Shown piece after piece: positions 1 to 6,646 of a DNA stretch of 10,896 nucleotides (the first letter of the stretch is position 1; every line of letters begins with the position of its first letter). The translations under genes and the position numbers were made by a program. The notes under the pieces were generated by a model that worked only from the letters and a program-made list of their open reading frames with translations, had not been told where the DNA came from and searched no databases. The stretch comes from Desulfobacterales bacterium (GTDB lineage: Bacteria; Desulfobacterota; Dissulfuribacteria; Dissulfuribacterales; JAMONC01): assembly GCA_027066725.1 (NCBI GenBank), contig JAMONC010000171.1, forward strand, positions 1 to 10,896, read 5' to 3'.

Positions 1-912
1 TATGTCTAACATGTTATTTATCAATTCTATTAATCTATCACATTCCTCTATGACTAGAAGTGTCATCTCTCTATAATTATTAATGTTTTCATTTCCAGTT
101 ATAGTAGTTTCAGCAATTCCTCTTATACGGGTTATTGGGCTTCTTAAGTCGTGTGCAATATTATCTGTTACTTCTTTTAACTCAGTTACTAGTTTTTCTA
201 TTCTATCTAGCATTTTATTAAAGGAGTTAGCTAATTCATCTATTTCAAGCCCTTCATTTTTAAGAGGTACCCTAGAACTTAAATCAGATGCATTTATTGT
301 AGCAACAATATTAGTTACTCTTTGGACTCCTTTTATGGCACCTTTAACTATGAACCAACCTATTAAGGTGCCGCATATAAGCATTACTGCAAAAGCTGTT
401 GCAAAGGTTTCTCTGTATTTCTCCATTAAGCGTTCATTATCTTTCATTGTCATACCAATTTGTAATATATTGCCATTTGGTAGACGCTCACAGATTATTC
501 TCACATAATAGTGATGCCCTGGGATTTTTAATGTATGAAACATATGAGTATTATCTTTTGCTAATAAAAGAAACCGTTTATCTTTAAGTAACTTAGACCA
601 ATAAGGAGAATAGGTAGTCAGGATAATTTTTAGGTCAGGAGATATTAATCTATAAAATATACGATTAGTCCCTTGGGATTTTGCTTCTCTGCTAAATTCT
701 GCTTTTAATGCATCTAACCCATGGGAAACATAAAGGGATTTAAGCTCTCTTGCTTCATTTAATAATTCAGTATCTAAACGTTCGGATAAATGTTCTACCA
801 ATGAAATATAAACAATAGAAAATACTAACACTGAAAAAAATGAAAAAAGTATTACATACCAAATTGTTAATCTAAATGTTAAAGTTTTAAAAAATTTAGT
901 TTTTATCTTCAA
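1..912 (-). CDS. Two-component sensor histidine kinase, N-terminal 304 residues (runs off the left edge)
   Basis: Inner-membrane sensor kinase, presumably phosphorylating the response regulator just upstream. Translating the minus strand gives one open frame to the window edge. Residues 15-37 form TM1, about 38-168 a periplasmic sensor region without a recognisable motif, 169-191 TM2, about 188-240 a HAMP linker (ELANSFNKMLDRIEKL), then the dimerisation/phosphoacceptor helix with NIAHDLRSP and phospho-His at residue 254. The ATPase domain lies outside the window. The start is TTG at 910-912: an in-frame TAG sits three codons before it, no ATG is available until within TM1, and AGGA lies 7 nt upstream. 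The gene overlaps the regulator's 3' end by 17 nt, so translation is probably coupled. HAMP plus a CusR-like partner is compatible with a CusS-like metal or envelope-stress sensor, but the ligand cannot be read from sequence. Confidence 0.93.
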   Translation of the reverse strand, partial: MKIKTKFFKTLTFRLTIWYVILFSFFSVLVFSIVYISLVEHLSERLDTELLNEARELKSLYVSHGLDALKAEFSREAKSQGTNRIFYRLISPDLKIILTTYSPYWSKLLKDKRFLLLAKDNTHMFHTLKIPGHHYYVRIICERLPNGNILQIGMTMKDNERLMEKYRETFATAFAVMLICGTLIGWFIVKGAIKGVQRVTNIVATINASDLSSRVPLKNEGLEIDELANSFNKMLDRIEKLVTELKEVTDNIAHDLRSPITRIRGIAETTITGNENINNYREMTLLVIEECDRLIELINNMLDI

Positions 913-1573
913 GAATATATCCTAGTCCTTTTATAGTATGAATTAATTTTTTTTCAAATGGTCGGTCAATTTTATCTCTAAGTCTACATATCCTTGCTTC
1001 AACAACATTGGTTTGGGGGTCAAAATTATAATCCCAAACATGTTCCATAATCATGGTTTTTGAAACTACTCTTCCTTTATTTCTTAAAAGATATTCTAGG
1101 AGGGCAAACTCTTTTGGTTGAAGTTCTATTTGCTTTCCTGCTCTAAAGACCTTTTTTCTTAGAAGATCCATTATGAGATCTCCTTCTTGCAAGACAGTTA
1201 AATTCTCTACAGATTTAGCTCTTCTAACAAGGGCATATATCCTTGCAAGTAATTCTGAAAATGCAAAAGGCTTTACCAAATAATCATCTGCTCCTATTTG
1301 TAGCCCCTTGATTCTATCTTCTACAGAGCCTTTTGCACTTAATATAAGTATGGGAAGATTTATATTTTGATTGCGCAACTTATGGATTAGATTTAAACCG
1401 TCTAACTTAGGTAACATAATATCTATAATTGCAGCATCATACTCCTGTGAGGTAGCAAAAAAGAAGCCTTGTTCTCCATCCTGTGCATGATCTACAGAAA
1501 ATCCTTCTTGTTTAAATCCTTTTATAATAAATGAGGCAGTTTTAGTATCATCTTCAATAAGTAATATCTTCAT
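896..1573 (-). CDS. OmpR/PhoB-family response regulator (CusR-like)
   Basis: Cytoplasmic DNA-binding response regulator of 225 aa. The receiver domain spans residues 1-118 with acidic residues D8/D9, phosphoacceptor D51 in IIDIMLPKLDG, Ser79 at the switch position and K101 in LVKPF. The winged-helix output domain spans about 128-222, ending in the typical TIKGLGYILE. The best resemblance is to the CusR/CopR heavy-metal branch (MKILLIEDD...), but family resemblance alone does not prove a metal signal. I chose ATG 1571-1573, which begins the canonical receiver strand MKILLIEDD; an upstream in-frame start would place 16 residues inside the preceding gene. The DUF3786 gene ends 4 nt upstream and the kinase overlaps the 3' end, so the three genes form one leftward operon. 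Confidence 0.95.
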   Translation of the reverse strand: MKILLIEDDTKTASFIIKGFKQEGFSVDHAQDGEQGFFFATSQEYDAAIIDIMLPKLDGLNLIHKLRNQNINLPILILSAKGSVEDRIKGLQIGADDYLVKPFAFSELLARIYALVRRAKSVENLTVLQEGDLIMDLLRKKVFRAGKQIELQPKEFALLEYLLRNKGRVVSKTMIMEHVWDYNFDPQTNVVEARICRLRDKIDRPFEKKLIHTIKGLGYILEDKN

Positions 1574-1577
1574 ATTC

Positions 1578-2378
1578 TTATCCCATAAGTTTTTCAGCCA
1601 TTCTTTCTGCTGTAAAAACAAGAGATTCTATATCTAAAAATTTTATTGCTCGACTATCAAACAATATTTTTACCTGTGCATCAAAACCTTCTTCTATATC
1701 TTTACCCCAAAAATGAATTTGAAGAGGAACCTTAGGTAATGCAGGAATCTCTAGGCAAATATCAGCATGACATACCCTCAGTTTTTGGGCCATCAATTTT
1801 TTAGCCTTTTTATATAATTCGTCAATATTGTCACCAAAGTATTGTGCTAGTTTATCTTCAGTATATTTTTTCAATGTATTTACTTTTGATATAGAATTAG
1901 GAAATGATTCAAGTCCTACCCACTGGCCAGATAACTCACCCTTACCACCAAAGTATACATAATTGTAAAGAAGTATTTGATCTCTGGGATCTAACTCTTT
2001 AAGATCTTCCCTTGTTATCGAATTATGAGAAATAATTATATTTTCTCCAAGATAAAGTAGTTTAAGATTTACTCCTTCTTTAGTTTTTATTATATTGGCA
2101 CCTAAATCCTTAGCTATTTTTTCTAGGTTAACATTTGATATTTTGCTTTTAAGTTCTTTTAAAAGTGCAGTATCTGGATCAATAGATAGCTTTTGTTTGG
2201 TAGCTGAATTTAATCCCAAGTTTTTTAATCCTTCTAGTTTTATATAAGGACATTTTTCCGCTTTTATTTTTCCTGTAAGAAGAGCTACGGCAAATGCCAT
2301 GCATGTCTTATAACCACATTTTTCACAGTTGTTTTTAGGGGTAAGATTTATAATCTCAAATACAGTTGGCTGTTTCAT
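1578..2378 (-). CDS. DUF3786 protein with N-terminal 4Fe-4S (Fes-type) domain
   Basis: Predicted cytoplasmic iron-sulfur protein of 266 aa, function unknown. Residues 18-43 carry four cysteines spaced C-x2-C-x4-C-x16-C (C18, C21, C26, C43), the pattern of the Fes domain also found at the N-terminus of the corrinoid/Fe-S protein AcsC. Residues from about 90 to the end match DUF3786, including YFGGKGELSGQWVGLESF. I see no signal peptide or membrane segment. I prefer ATG 2376-2378 because MKQPTVFEIINLTP leads straight into the cysteine motif. A TTG at 2432 would add 18 residues but overlaps a possible -10 box. The Shine-Dalgarno for the ATG is weak (AAAGAAAG). The gene is first in an operon with the response regulator and kinase, suggesting but not proving a redox or metal-related link. 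Confidence 0.85.
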   Translation of the reverse strand: MKQPTVFEIINLTPKNNCEKCGYKTCMAFAVALLTGKIKAEKCPYIKLEGLKNLGLNSATKQKLSIDPDTALLKELKSKISNVNLEKIAKDLGANIIKTKEGVNLKLLYLGENIIISHNSITREDLKELDPRDQILLYNYVYFGGKGELSGQWVGLESFPNSISKVNTLKKYTEDKLAQYFGDNIDELYKKAKKLMAQKLRVCHADICLEIPALPKVPLQIHFWGKDIEEGFDAQVKILFDSRAIKFLDIESLVFTAERMAEKLMG

Positions 2379-2431
2379 GGTTAAATTTTCTTTCTTTAAA
2401 AATGCTTTTATGTTTTTTAATCTTAACGACA

Positions 2432-2437
2432 AGTATA
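2432..2437 (-). promoter_or_regulatory. Candidate -10 box for the DUF3786/two-component operon
   Basis: The minus strand reads TATACT here, one mismatch from the sigma70 -10 consensus. This would start transcription near 2425 and leave a leader of about 47 nt before ATG 2378. It would also exclude the alternative TTG start at 2432. No good -35 box is seen at 17 bp, so support is weak. Confidence 0.3.
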
Positions 2438-2502
2438 AAATATAAATTCTTTAACTTGTAGTTTAGTTATAAAGGTATTTAATTTTTTATTTTAAAACTG
2501 TT

Positions 2503-2507
2503 GGAGG
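2503..2507 (+). promoter_or_regulatory. Shine-Dalgarno GGAGG that fixes the kup start
   Basis: GGAGG lies 5 nt before TTG 2513-2515. A longer reading from TTG 2501 would place this ribosome-binding site inside the coding sequence and has no ribosome-binding site of its own, so 2513 is the better start. Confidence 0.75.
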
Positions 2508-2512
2508 ATATT

Positions 2513-4432
2513 TTGAAAGGCAGAAATGGAGAGAAAGATTTTAGTATTATTACTAATATTACACTTGCATACCTAGCAATTGGAGGAGTATTAGGTGATA
2601 TTGGAACTTCTCCTCTTTATGTACTTTCTCTAACATTTAAAACTCTACCTGTAACTGTTTTAAATGTTATGGGGGTACTATCTCTTATATTTTGGTCATT
2701 TATTTTTTTATCAACAAAATATGCATGGATGGCTCTAGAATTAGACAACAATGGAGAGGGGGGTACTTTTGCATTACTAAGTCTTATTAGACATACAGGA
2801 AAAACTTTATTAGAAAAGATTAAAAGTAATAAGATATTAATATTATTAAGTATCGCTGCTTTTTTATCTATGCTTTGTGGTGCCCTTTTATTAAGTGATG
2901 GAGTAATTACACCATCCATTTCTGTTTTAGCTGCGGTAGAAGGAGTAGAGGTTCAATATCCACACTTAGCCCAATATGTTATACCAATTGCAGTTATAAT
3001 ATTAACTATTCTTTTTATGGTACAAAAACATGGTACTGAAAAAGTTGCAAAGTTTTTTTCTCCAATAATAATTATTTGGTTTTTAACTATAGCAATACTT
3101 GGCTTTTTAAGTCTTAAATCTTCCCTTTGGCTTTTAAAGGCGATTAATCCATATTATGCCATTAAATTTTTACTTGATCATCCAATTAGTATTATATTTC
3201 CAATTTTAGGTTACGTAGTTCTTTGTATCACAGGTGGGGAAGCACTTTATGCTGATGAAGCACATTATGGAAAATTTGGTATTAGATTAGCTTGGTTTGT
3301 AGGAGCAATTTGCCTTTTACTTAATTATTTTGGACAAGGGGCTTATTTATTATCTCATAAGAACTGTAAAAATCCATTTTATGCCTTAGCCCTACCATAT
3401 CCACATATAATTTATATATTTCTTTTAATAATTGCCACTTTAGCTGCAATTATAGCGAGTCAGGCAATGATTACAGGGGGTTTTTCTACTTATAAGCAAG
3501 CAATGGAGTTAAGGATGTTTCCCCGTGTCCAGATTATAAACACTTCTCCTAAAACTAGAGGTCAGATATACATACCTGCTGTAAATAAAGGGATGTTTAT
3601 AGCCTGCATTGCAACAGTTTTTATATTTAAAAGTTCTTCTGCCCTAGGTGATGCTTATGGACTTGCTGTAACAGGTGCCTTCATTGGTACTACTGTTATG
3701 ATGGGGATATTATTCTATTTAAGAAATTATTATGATAAGAAAAAATTTTGGTATGTAGTGCCTCTTCTTATAATTTTTATGATTTTTGATACAGCATTTT
3801 TTTCCTCCAACTTAGGGAAAATTCCAACTGGTGGTTGGTTCCCAATGATAATAAGTATATTTTTAATAACTACTATGATTACTTGGGAAAAAGGTTCTGC
3901 ATTAATCTATCAAAATATTCCAAAAGATACCAAATCCAACTTTTTACAGAATCTTAAAGAAGCAAATCTTGCTGTATTGCCAGGAACAGATATTCATATG
4001 AGTGGAAGTGAAAGAGTAATTCCTGCAAGTTTAGTAGAACAACTTGAAATGGAAGTATTAAGGGAACAGATAGTTCTGGTTACTATAAAGAACACAGATG
4101 CTCCTTGGGGAATAAATTATAATAAACAAATTCTTGCAAACTTTGCTCAAGGACAAGGAAAACTTTGGCAGGTAATAATTGAAAAAGGATATATGCGTCT
4201 TTTGATAAATGTGCCTAAGATATTAGAGGAATTAGAATTATTAACTCCTCCATATAGATTTATATTTGGACTCTGGGATCCTGTTATTGTAGAACAGGGA
4301 TGGAAAAGGCCTTTTTTACTTTATTTTAGGTTTATATATAGAAATGCTCCTACTTTAAGTAGGCGTTTTTTAATACCTGCATCAAAGGTGCGTTATATTG
4401 GGGGGGAAGTAGAAATTAAGTTTTCTAAGTAG
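2513..4432 (+). CDS. kup: Kup/Trk-H-type low-affinity potassium transporter
   Basis: Inner-membrane K+ uptake protein of the KUP/HAK/KT family, probably K+/H+ symport. It has 639 aa, close to E. coli Kup (622), with about 12 hydrophobic segments in the first two thirds and a soluble cytoplasmic C-terminal domain after about residue 460. Family signatures visible in order are GGVLGDIGTSPLYV (Asp29), NNGEGGTFALLSL, LSDGVITPSISVLAAVEG, and CITGGEALYADEAHYGKF followed by LNYFGQGAYLL. By eye the acidic residues equivalent to E. coli D23, E116 and E229, implicated in transport, are all kept. The start is TTG 2513 with GGAGG 5 nt upstream. It is divergent from the Fe-S/two-component operon. No hairpin terminator follows, so read-through into the lipoprotein gene 120 nt downstream is possible. 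Confidence 0.97.
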   Translation: MKGRNGEKDFSIITNITLAYLAIGGVLGDIGTSPLYVLSLTFKTLPVTVLNVMGVLSLIFWSFIFLSTKYAWMALELDNNGEGGTFALLSLIRHTGKTLLEKIKSNKILILLSIAAFLSMLCGALLLSDGVITPSISVLAAVEGVEVQYPHLAQYVIPIAVIILTILFMVQKHGTEKVAKFFSPIIIIWFLTIAILGFLSLKSSLWLLKAINPYYAIKFLLDHPISIIFPILGYVVLCITGGEALYADEAHYGKFGIRLAWFVGAICLLLNYFGQGAYLLSHKNCKNPFYALALPYPHIIYIFLLIIATLAAIIASQAMITGGFSTYKQAMELRMFPRVQIINTSPKTRGQIYIPAVNKGMFIACIATVFIFKSSSALGDAYGLAVTGAFIGTTVMMGILFYLRNYYDKKKFWYVVPLLIIFMIFDTAFFSSNLGKIPTGGWFPMIISIFLITTMITWEKGSALIYQNIPKDTKSNFLQNLKEANLAVLPGTDIHMSGSERVIPASLVEQLEMEVLREQIVLVTIKNTDAPWGINYNKQILANFAQGQGKLWQVIIEKGYMRLLINVPKILEELELLTPPYRFIFGLWDPVIVEQGWKRPFLLYFRFIYRNAPTLSRRFLIPASKVRYIGGEVEIKFSK

Positions 4433-4499
4433 TAGATAAAAATAAAAATTTCTTAATAATATTTCCTAATCTTAAGCTTTTCTTTTGTATCATAATCCT

Positions 4500-4505
4500 T
4501 ATAAT
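4500..4505 (+). promoter_or_regulatory. Candidate -10 box upstream of the CsgG-like lipoprotein gene
   Basis: A perfect TATAAT stands 47 nt before ATG 4553, predicting a start near 4512 and a short leader. The -35 position holds only T-rich sequence (about CTTTTC), so this is a moderate candidate in an AT-rich background. Confidence 0.35.
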
Positions 4506-4552
4506 TAAAGTAAGACCTCAATAAAATCTTAGAAATAGGAGGGGATGGGAGC

Positions 4553-5920
4553 ATGGAGAGGTTTAGTAAATTTAGAACTATTATTTTTATCTTATTATTA
4601 CCTTTTTTGCTTATATCATGTACCTCAATTTCTACATCTGTTGAAAGTAAAGGTCCTAATGTTAATCAAGTAATTAAATATAAAGGACCTAAGGCAAGGA
4701 TAGCAGTAGCAAGTTTTAAATGTAAAGCAGCTAAGTGTAATTGGGAAATAGGAAGTGGTATCGCTGATATGTTAACAACGGCTCTTTTTCAAACAGGTAA
4801 ATTTATTGTGGTTGAAAGAAGTAATGAAGGCTTAGGTGCTATACAAAGGGAATTAAATTTAGCCCAGTCAGGTCTTGTAGGACAAAATATTCCTCAAAGG
4901 GGGTTACTTGAGGGGGCAGATATACTTGTTGTAGGAGCAATAACTGCTTTTGAACCAAAAGCAGAAGGAATCGGTATAGGAGGATTAGCTATTCCACTTA
5001 ATGTCCCTTTAGTTGGAGGATTAAAGGTTGGTAAAAATGAGGCATATATTGCTGCGGATATTAGGTTAATTGATGTAAGAACAGGACGAATAATTAATAC
5101 GACTACAGTTGAAGGAAAGGCAAGTAGTTGGAAATTGGGTGGTCTTGGAGGAGGTTATCATAATAGGTTAATTTTAGGTGGTGGACTCGAGATGTATAAA
5201 AATACTCCTATGGAAAAAGCTATTAGAGTAATGATAGACAATGCAGTTAAGAAAATTGCAGAGCTTGTACCAGAAAACTATTATAGGTATACAGCCCAAG
5301 GGAAGCCAGTTTCTTCTAAAAATCAATATGTAACTACAATTAGTACATCTAATACTCAGCTTTTTAATAATCAAATAGAGCTTGGAACTCCTATATTTAT
5401 AGAGACTTTTAACAATTATGGAATTGGACAATCAGTTCCTTTTGGTCCTTGGCAAGGAGTAAAAGCTCATATAGAGGCTGGTGTTGAAAGTAATAATATG
5501 ATCGGCAGGATTTTAAAATTAGGGGGTAAAATTTGTAATAATAAGATTAACATAAAGAATTTTATTTTGACTCTAGATTATAATACAGAGACCAATGCTC
5601 TTAACATATATTTTAGAACAGTTCAAAATCCTTTAATTGCTTATAAGTTAACTATAGCAGCTAACCGCTTTTTTGAATTGTATAAAATTGCTGGTTCTAC
5701 TCAAGTAAAATTGGCAAAAAATCAAATAAATCTACCTTATGCTAAATGGTACCGTTTAAAACTTGTTGTGAAAGACAACTTAATACAAGTTTATGGAAAC
5801 AATAGGCTTGCAATAGAAATTAAAGATAATGATCCTTCCTTACAAAGGCCAGGATCTATCTGTCTTGGAGGGTATGGAGAAGTAATAGTTGATAATTTAA
5901 AGATATATTCTATTAAATAA
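4553..5920 (+). CDS. CsgG-like outer-membrane lipoprotein with a C-terminal concanavalin/LamG-like domain
   Basis: Predicted lipoprotein of 455 aa. Residues 1-22 are a lipoprotein signal peptide with lipobox LISC and lipidated Cys23; Thr24 at +2 favours the outer membrane. Residues about 45-245 resemble CsgG, the curli secretion channel family: RIAVASF near residue 49, GIADMLTTAL, a KFIVVERS strand, GADILVVGAITAF, then a glycine-rich stretch and the AIRVMIDNAVKKIAELVP helix. A Ser/Thr/Asn-rich linker follows, and from about residue 275 to the end lies an extra domain with the layout of a concanavalin-like (LamG or DUF1080-type) beta sandwich: IFIETFNNYG, WYRLKLVVKDNLIQVYGNNR, and a closing GEVIVDNLKIYS. 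E. coli CsgG (about 277 aa) lacks this. AGGAGG lies 10 nt before the ATG. No csgA, B, E or F neighbours are present, so a curli role is unsupported. Cys57 and Cys62 are a possible pair. Confidence 0.8.
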   Translation: MERFSKFRTIIFILLLPFLLISCTSISTSVESKGPNVNQVIKYKGPKARIAVASFKCKAAKCNWEIGSGIADMLTTALFQTGKFIVVERSNEGLGAIQRELNLAQSGLVGQNIPQRGLLEGADILVVGAITAFEPKAEGIGIGGLAIPLNVPLVGGLKVGKNEAYIAADIRLIDVRTGRIINTTTVEGKASSWKLGGLGGGYHNRLILGGGLEMYKNTPMEKAIRVMIDNAVKKIAELVPENYYRYTAQGKPVSSKNQYVTTISTSNTQLFNNQIELGTPIFIETFNNYGIGQSVPFGPWQGVKAHIEAGVESNNMIGRILKLGGKICNNKINIKNFILTLDYNTETNALNIYFRTVQNPLIAYKLTIAANRFFELYKIAGSTQVKLAKNQINLPYAKWYRLKLVVKDNLIQVYGNNRLAIEIKDNDPSLQRPGSICLGGYGEVIVDNLKIYSIK

Positions 5921-5924
5921 AAAA

Positions 5925-5963
5925 TTTTTTTTACTTCCCCTGCGCAAACAGCAGGGGAAGTAA
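5925..5963 (-). terminator. Strong hairpin between convergent CsgG-like and pyrE genes
   Basis: A perfect 13-bp stem, TTACTTCCCCTGC (5931-5943) with GCAGGGGAAGTAA (5951-5963), encloses a 7-nt loop. On the minus strand it is followed by an A-run then a T-run and lies just past the pyrE stop. On the plus strand it follows the lipoprotein stop by 10 nt but has only a weak T tract. It probably ends both transcripts, most clearly pyrE. Confidence 0.85.
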
Positions 5964-5965
5964 GG

Positions 5966-6574
5966 TTATTCATTAATAGTTTTAAGTTCTACTAACTTAC
6001 TTTTGTTATAAAGTTTTAATATATCTGATCTTGTAGCTATTGCTATGACAGGTTTTTGAGGAACAAGCTCTTTTATTTTTTTCATCCCTTCAAATTCTTC
6101 TCTATCTACCAAGACAATTACTCCATATATATTAAGTCCGTCTTCTCTAGCTCTTTCAATAGCTTTTATTACAGAGCCACCAGTAGTCACAACATCATCA
6201 AGAATAACTACATTATCTCCTTTTTCCCACACACCTTCAACCCATCTAGATGTTCCATGTTTTTTCTTTTCTTTACGAACTATAAAATGATATATCTTTT
6301 TCCCATATTTATATGCTGTATGCATAAGAGCAGCACCCATAGGATCTGCTCCAAGAGTAAGACCTCCTGCCCCTTTTATAGGCCAGTCTTTTACAATTTC
6401 ATAAAGGAGTTCCCCTACTAAATAGGCCCCTTCGGGATCCAAGGTGGTCTTCTTACAATCAAAATAATATTGACTTATTGCACCAGATGTAAGTTTAAAA
6501 CAAGGTTCTTCACAATACTTAAAAGATTTTTCTATAATTATTTTTTTTAACCTCTCAAGCTTTTCTTTATCCAT
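5966..6574 (-). CDS. pyrE: Orotate phosphoribosyltransferase
   Basis: Converts orotate and PRPP to orotidine 5'-monophosphate and pyrophosphate in de novo pyrimidine synthesis; cytoplasmic, normally a dimer. It has 202 aa, typical for the family. Visible signatures are FKLTSGAISQYYFDCKK (residues 26-42), the flexible catalytic loop with RKEKKKHG (100-107), and the PRPP-binding motif VVILDDVVTTGGS (122-134). GLTLGADPMGAAL (71-83) forms another conserved loop. ATG 6572-6574 is preceded by AAGGTAGG. The gene lies 72 nt downstream of pyk on the same strand with no hairpin between, so the two are probably co-transcribed, a genomic rather than pathway link. Transcription ends at the hairpin directly after the stop. 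Confidence 0.97.
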   Translation of the reverse strand: MDKEKLERLKKIIIEKSFKYCEEPCFKLTSGAISQYYFDCKKTTLDPEGAYLVGELLYEIVKDWPIKGAGGLTLGADPMGAALMHTAYKYGKKIYHFIVRKEKKKHGTSRWVEGVWEKGDNVVILDDVVTTGGSVIKAIERAREDGLNIYGVIVLVDREEFEGMKKIKELVPQKPVIAIATRSDILKLYNKSKLVELKTINE

Positions 6575-6646
6575 AAAGGCCTACCTTGTTATGTAAAATT
6601 TTTGAATTAAATTTTTTTAAGATATTAACTTTTAATCTTTTTATTG

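Noticed and set aside
83..508. Plus-strand open frame of 141 codons
   Set aside because: It is antisense to the kinase gene, whose minus-strand frame shows clear TM, HAMP and H-box motifs; no ribosome-binding site and low-complexity Ser/Leu content.
2617..2919. Minus-strand open frame of 100 codons
   Set aside because: It is antisense to the conserved N-terminal region of kup and has no recognisable product.
4433..4536. Possible terminator or small RNA between kup and the lipoprotein gene
   Set aside because: No stem of useful length or G/C core was found; only a TATAAT box stands out.
4553..5920. Curli secretion locus
   Set aside because: Only a CsgG-like gene is present; no csgA, csgB, csgE or csgF-like gene is seen nearby.
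6056..6421. Plus-strand open frame of 121 codons
   Set aside because: It is antisense to pyrE, with Phe/Ser/Tyr-rich sequence typical of a reversed AT-rich gene.
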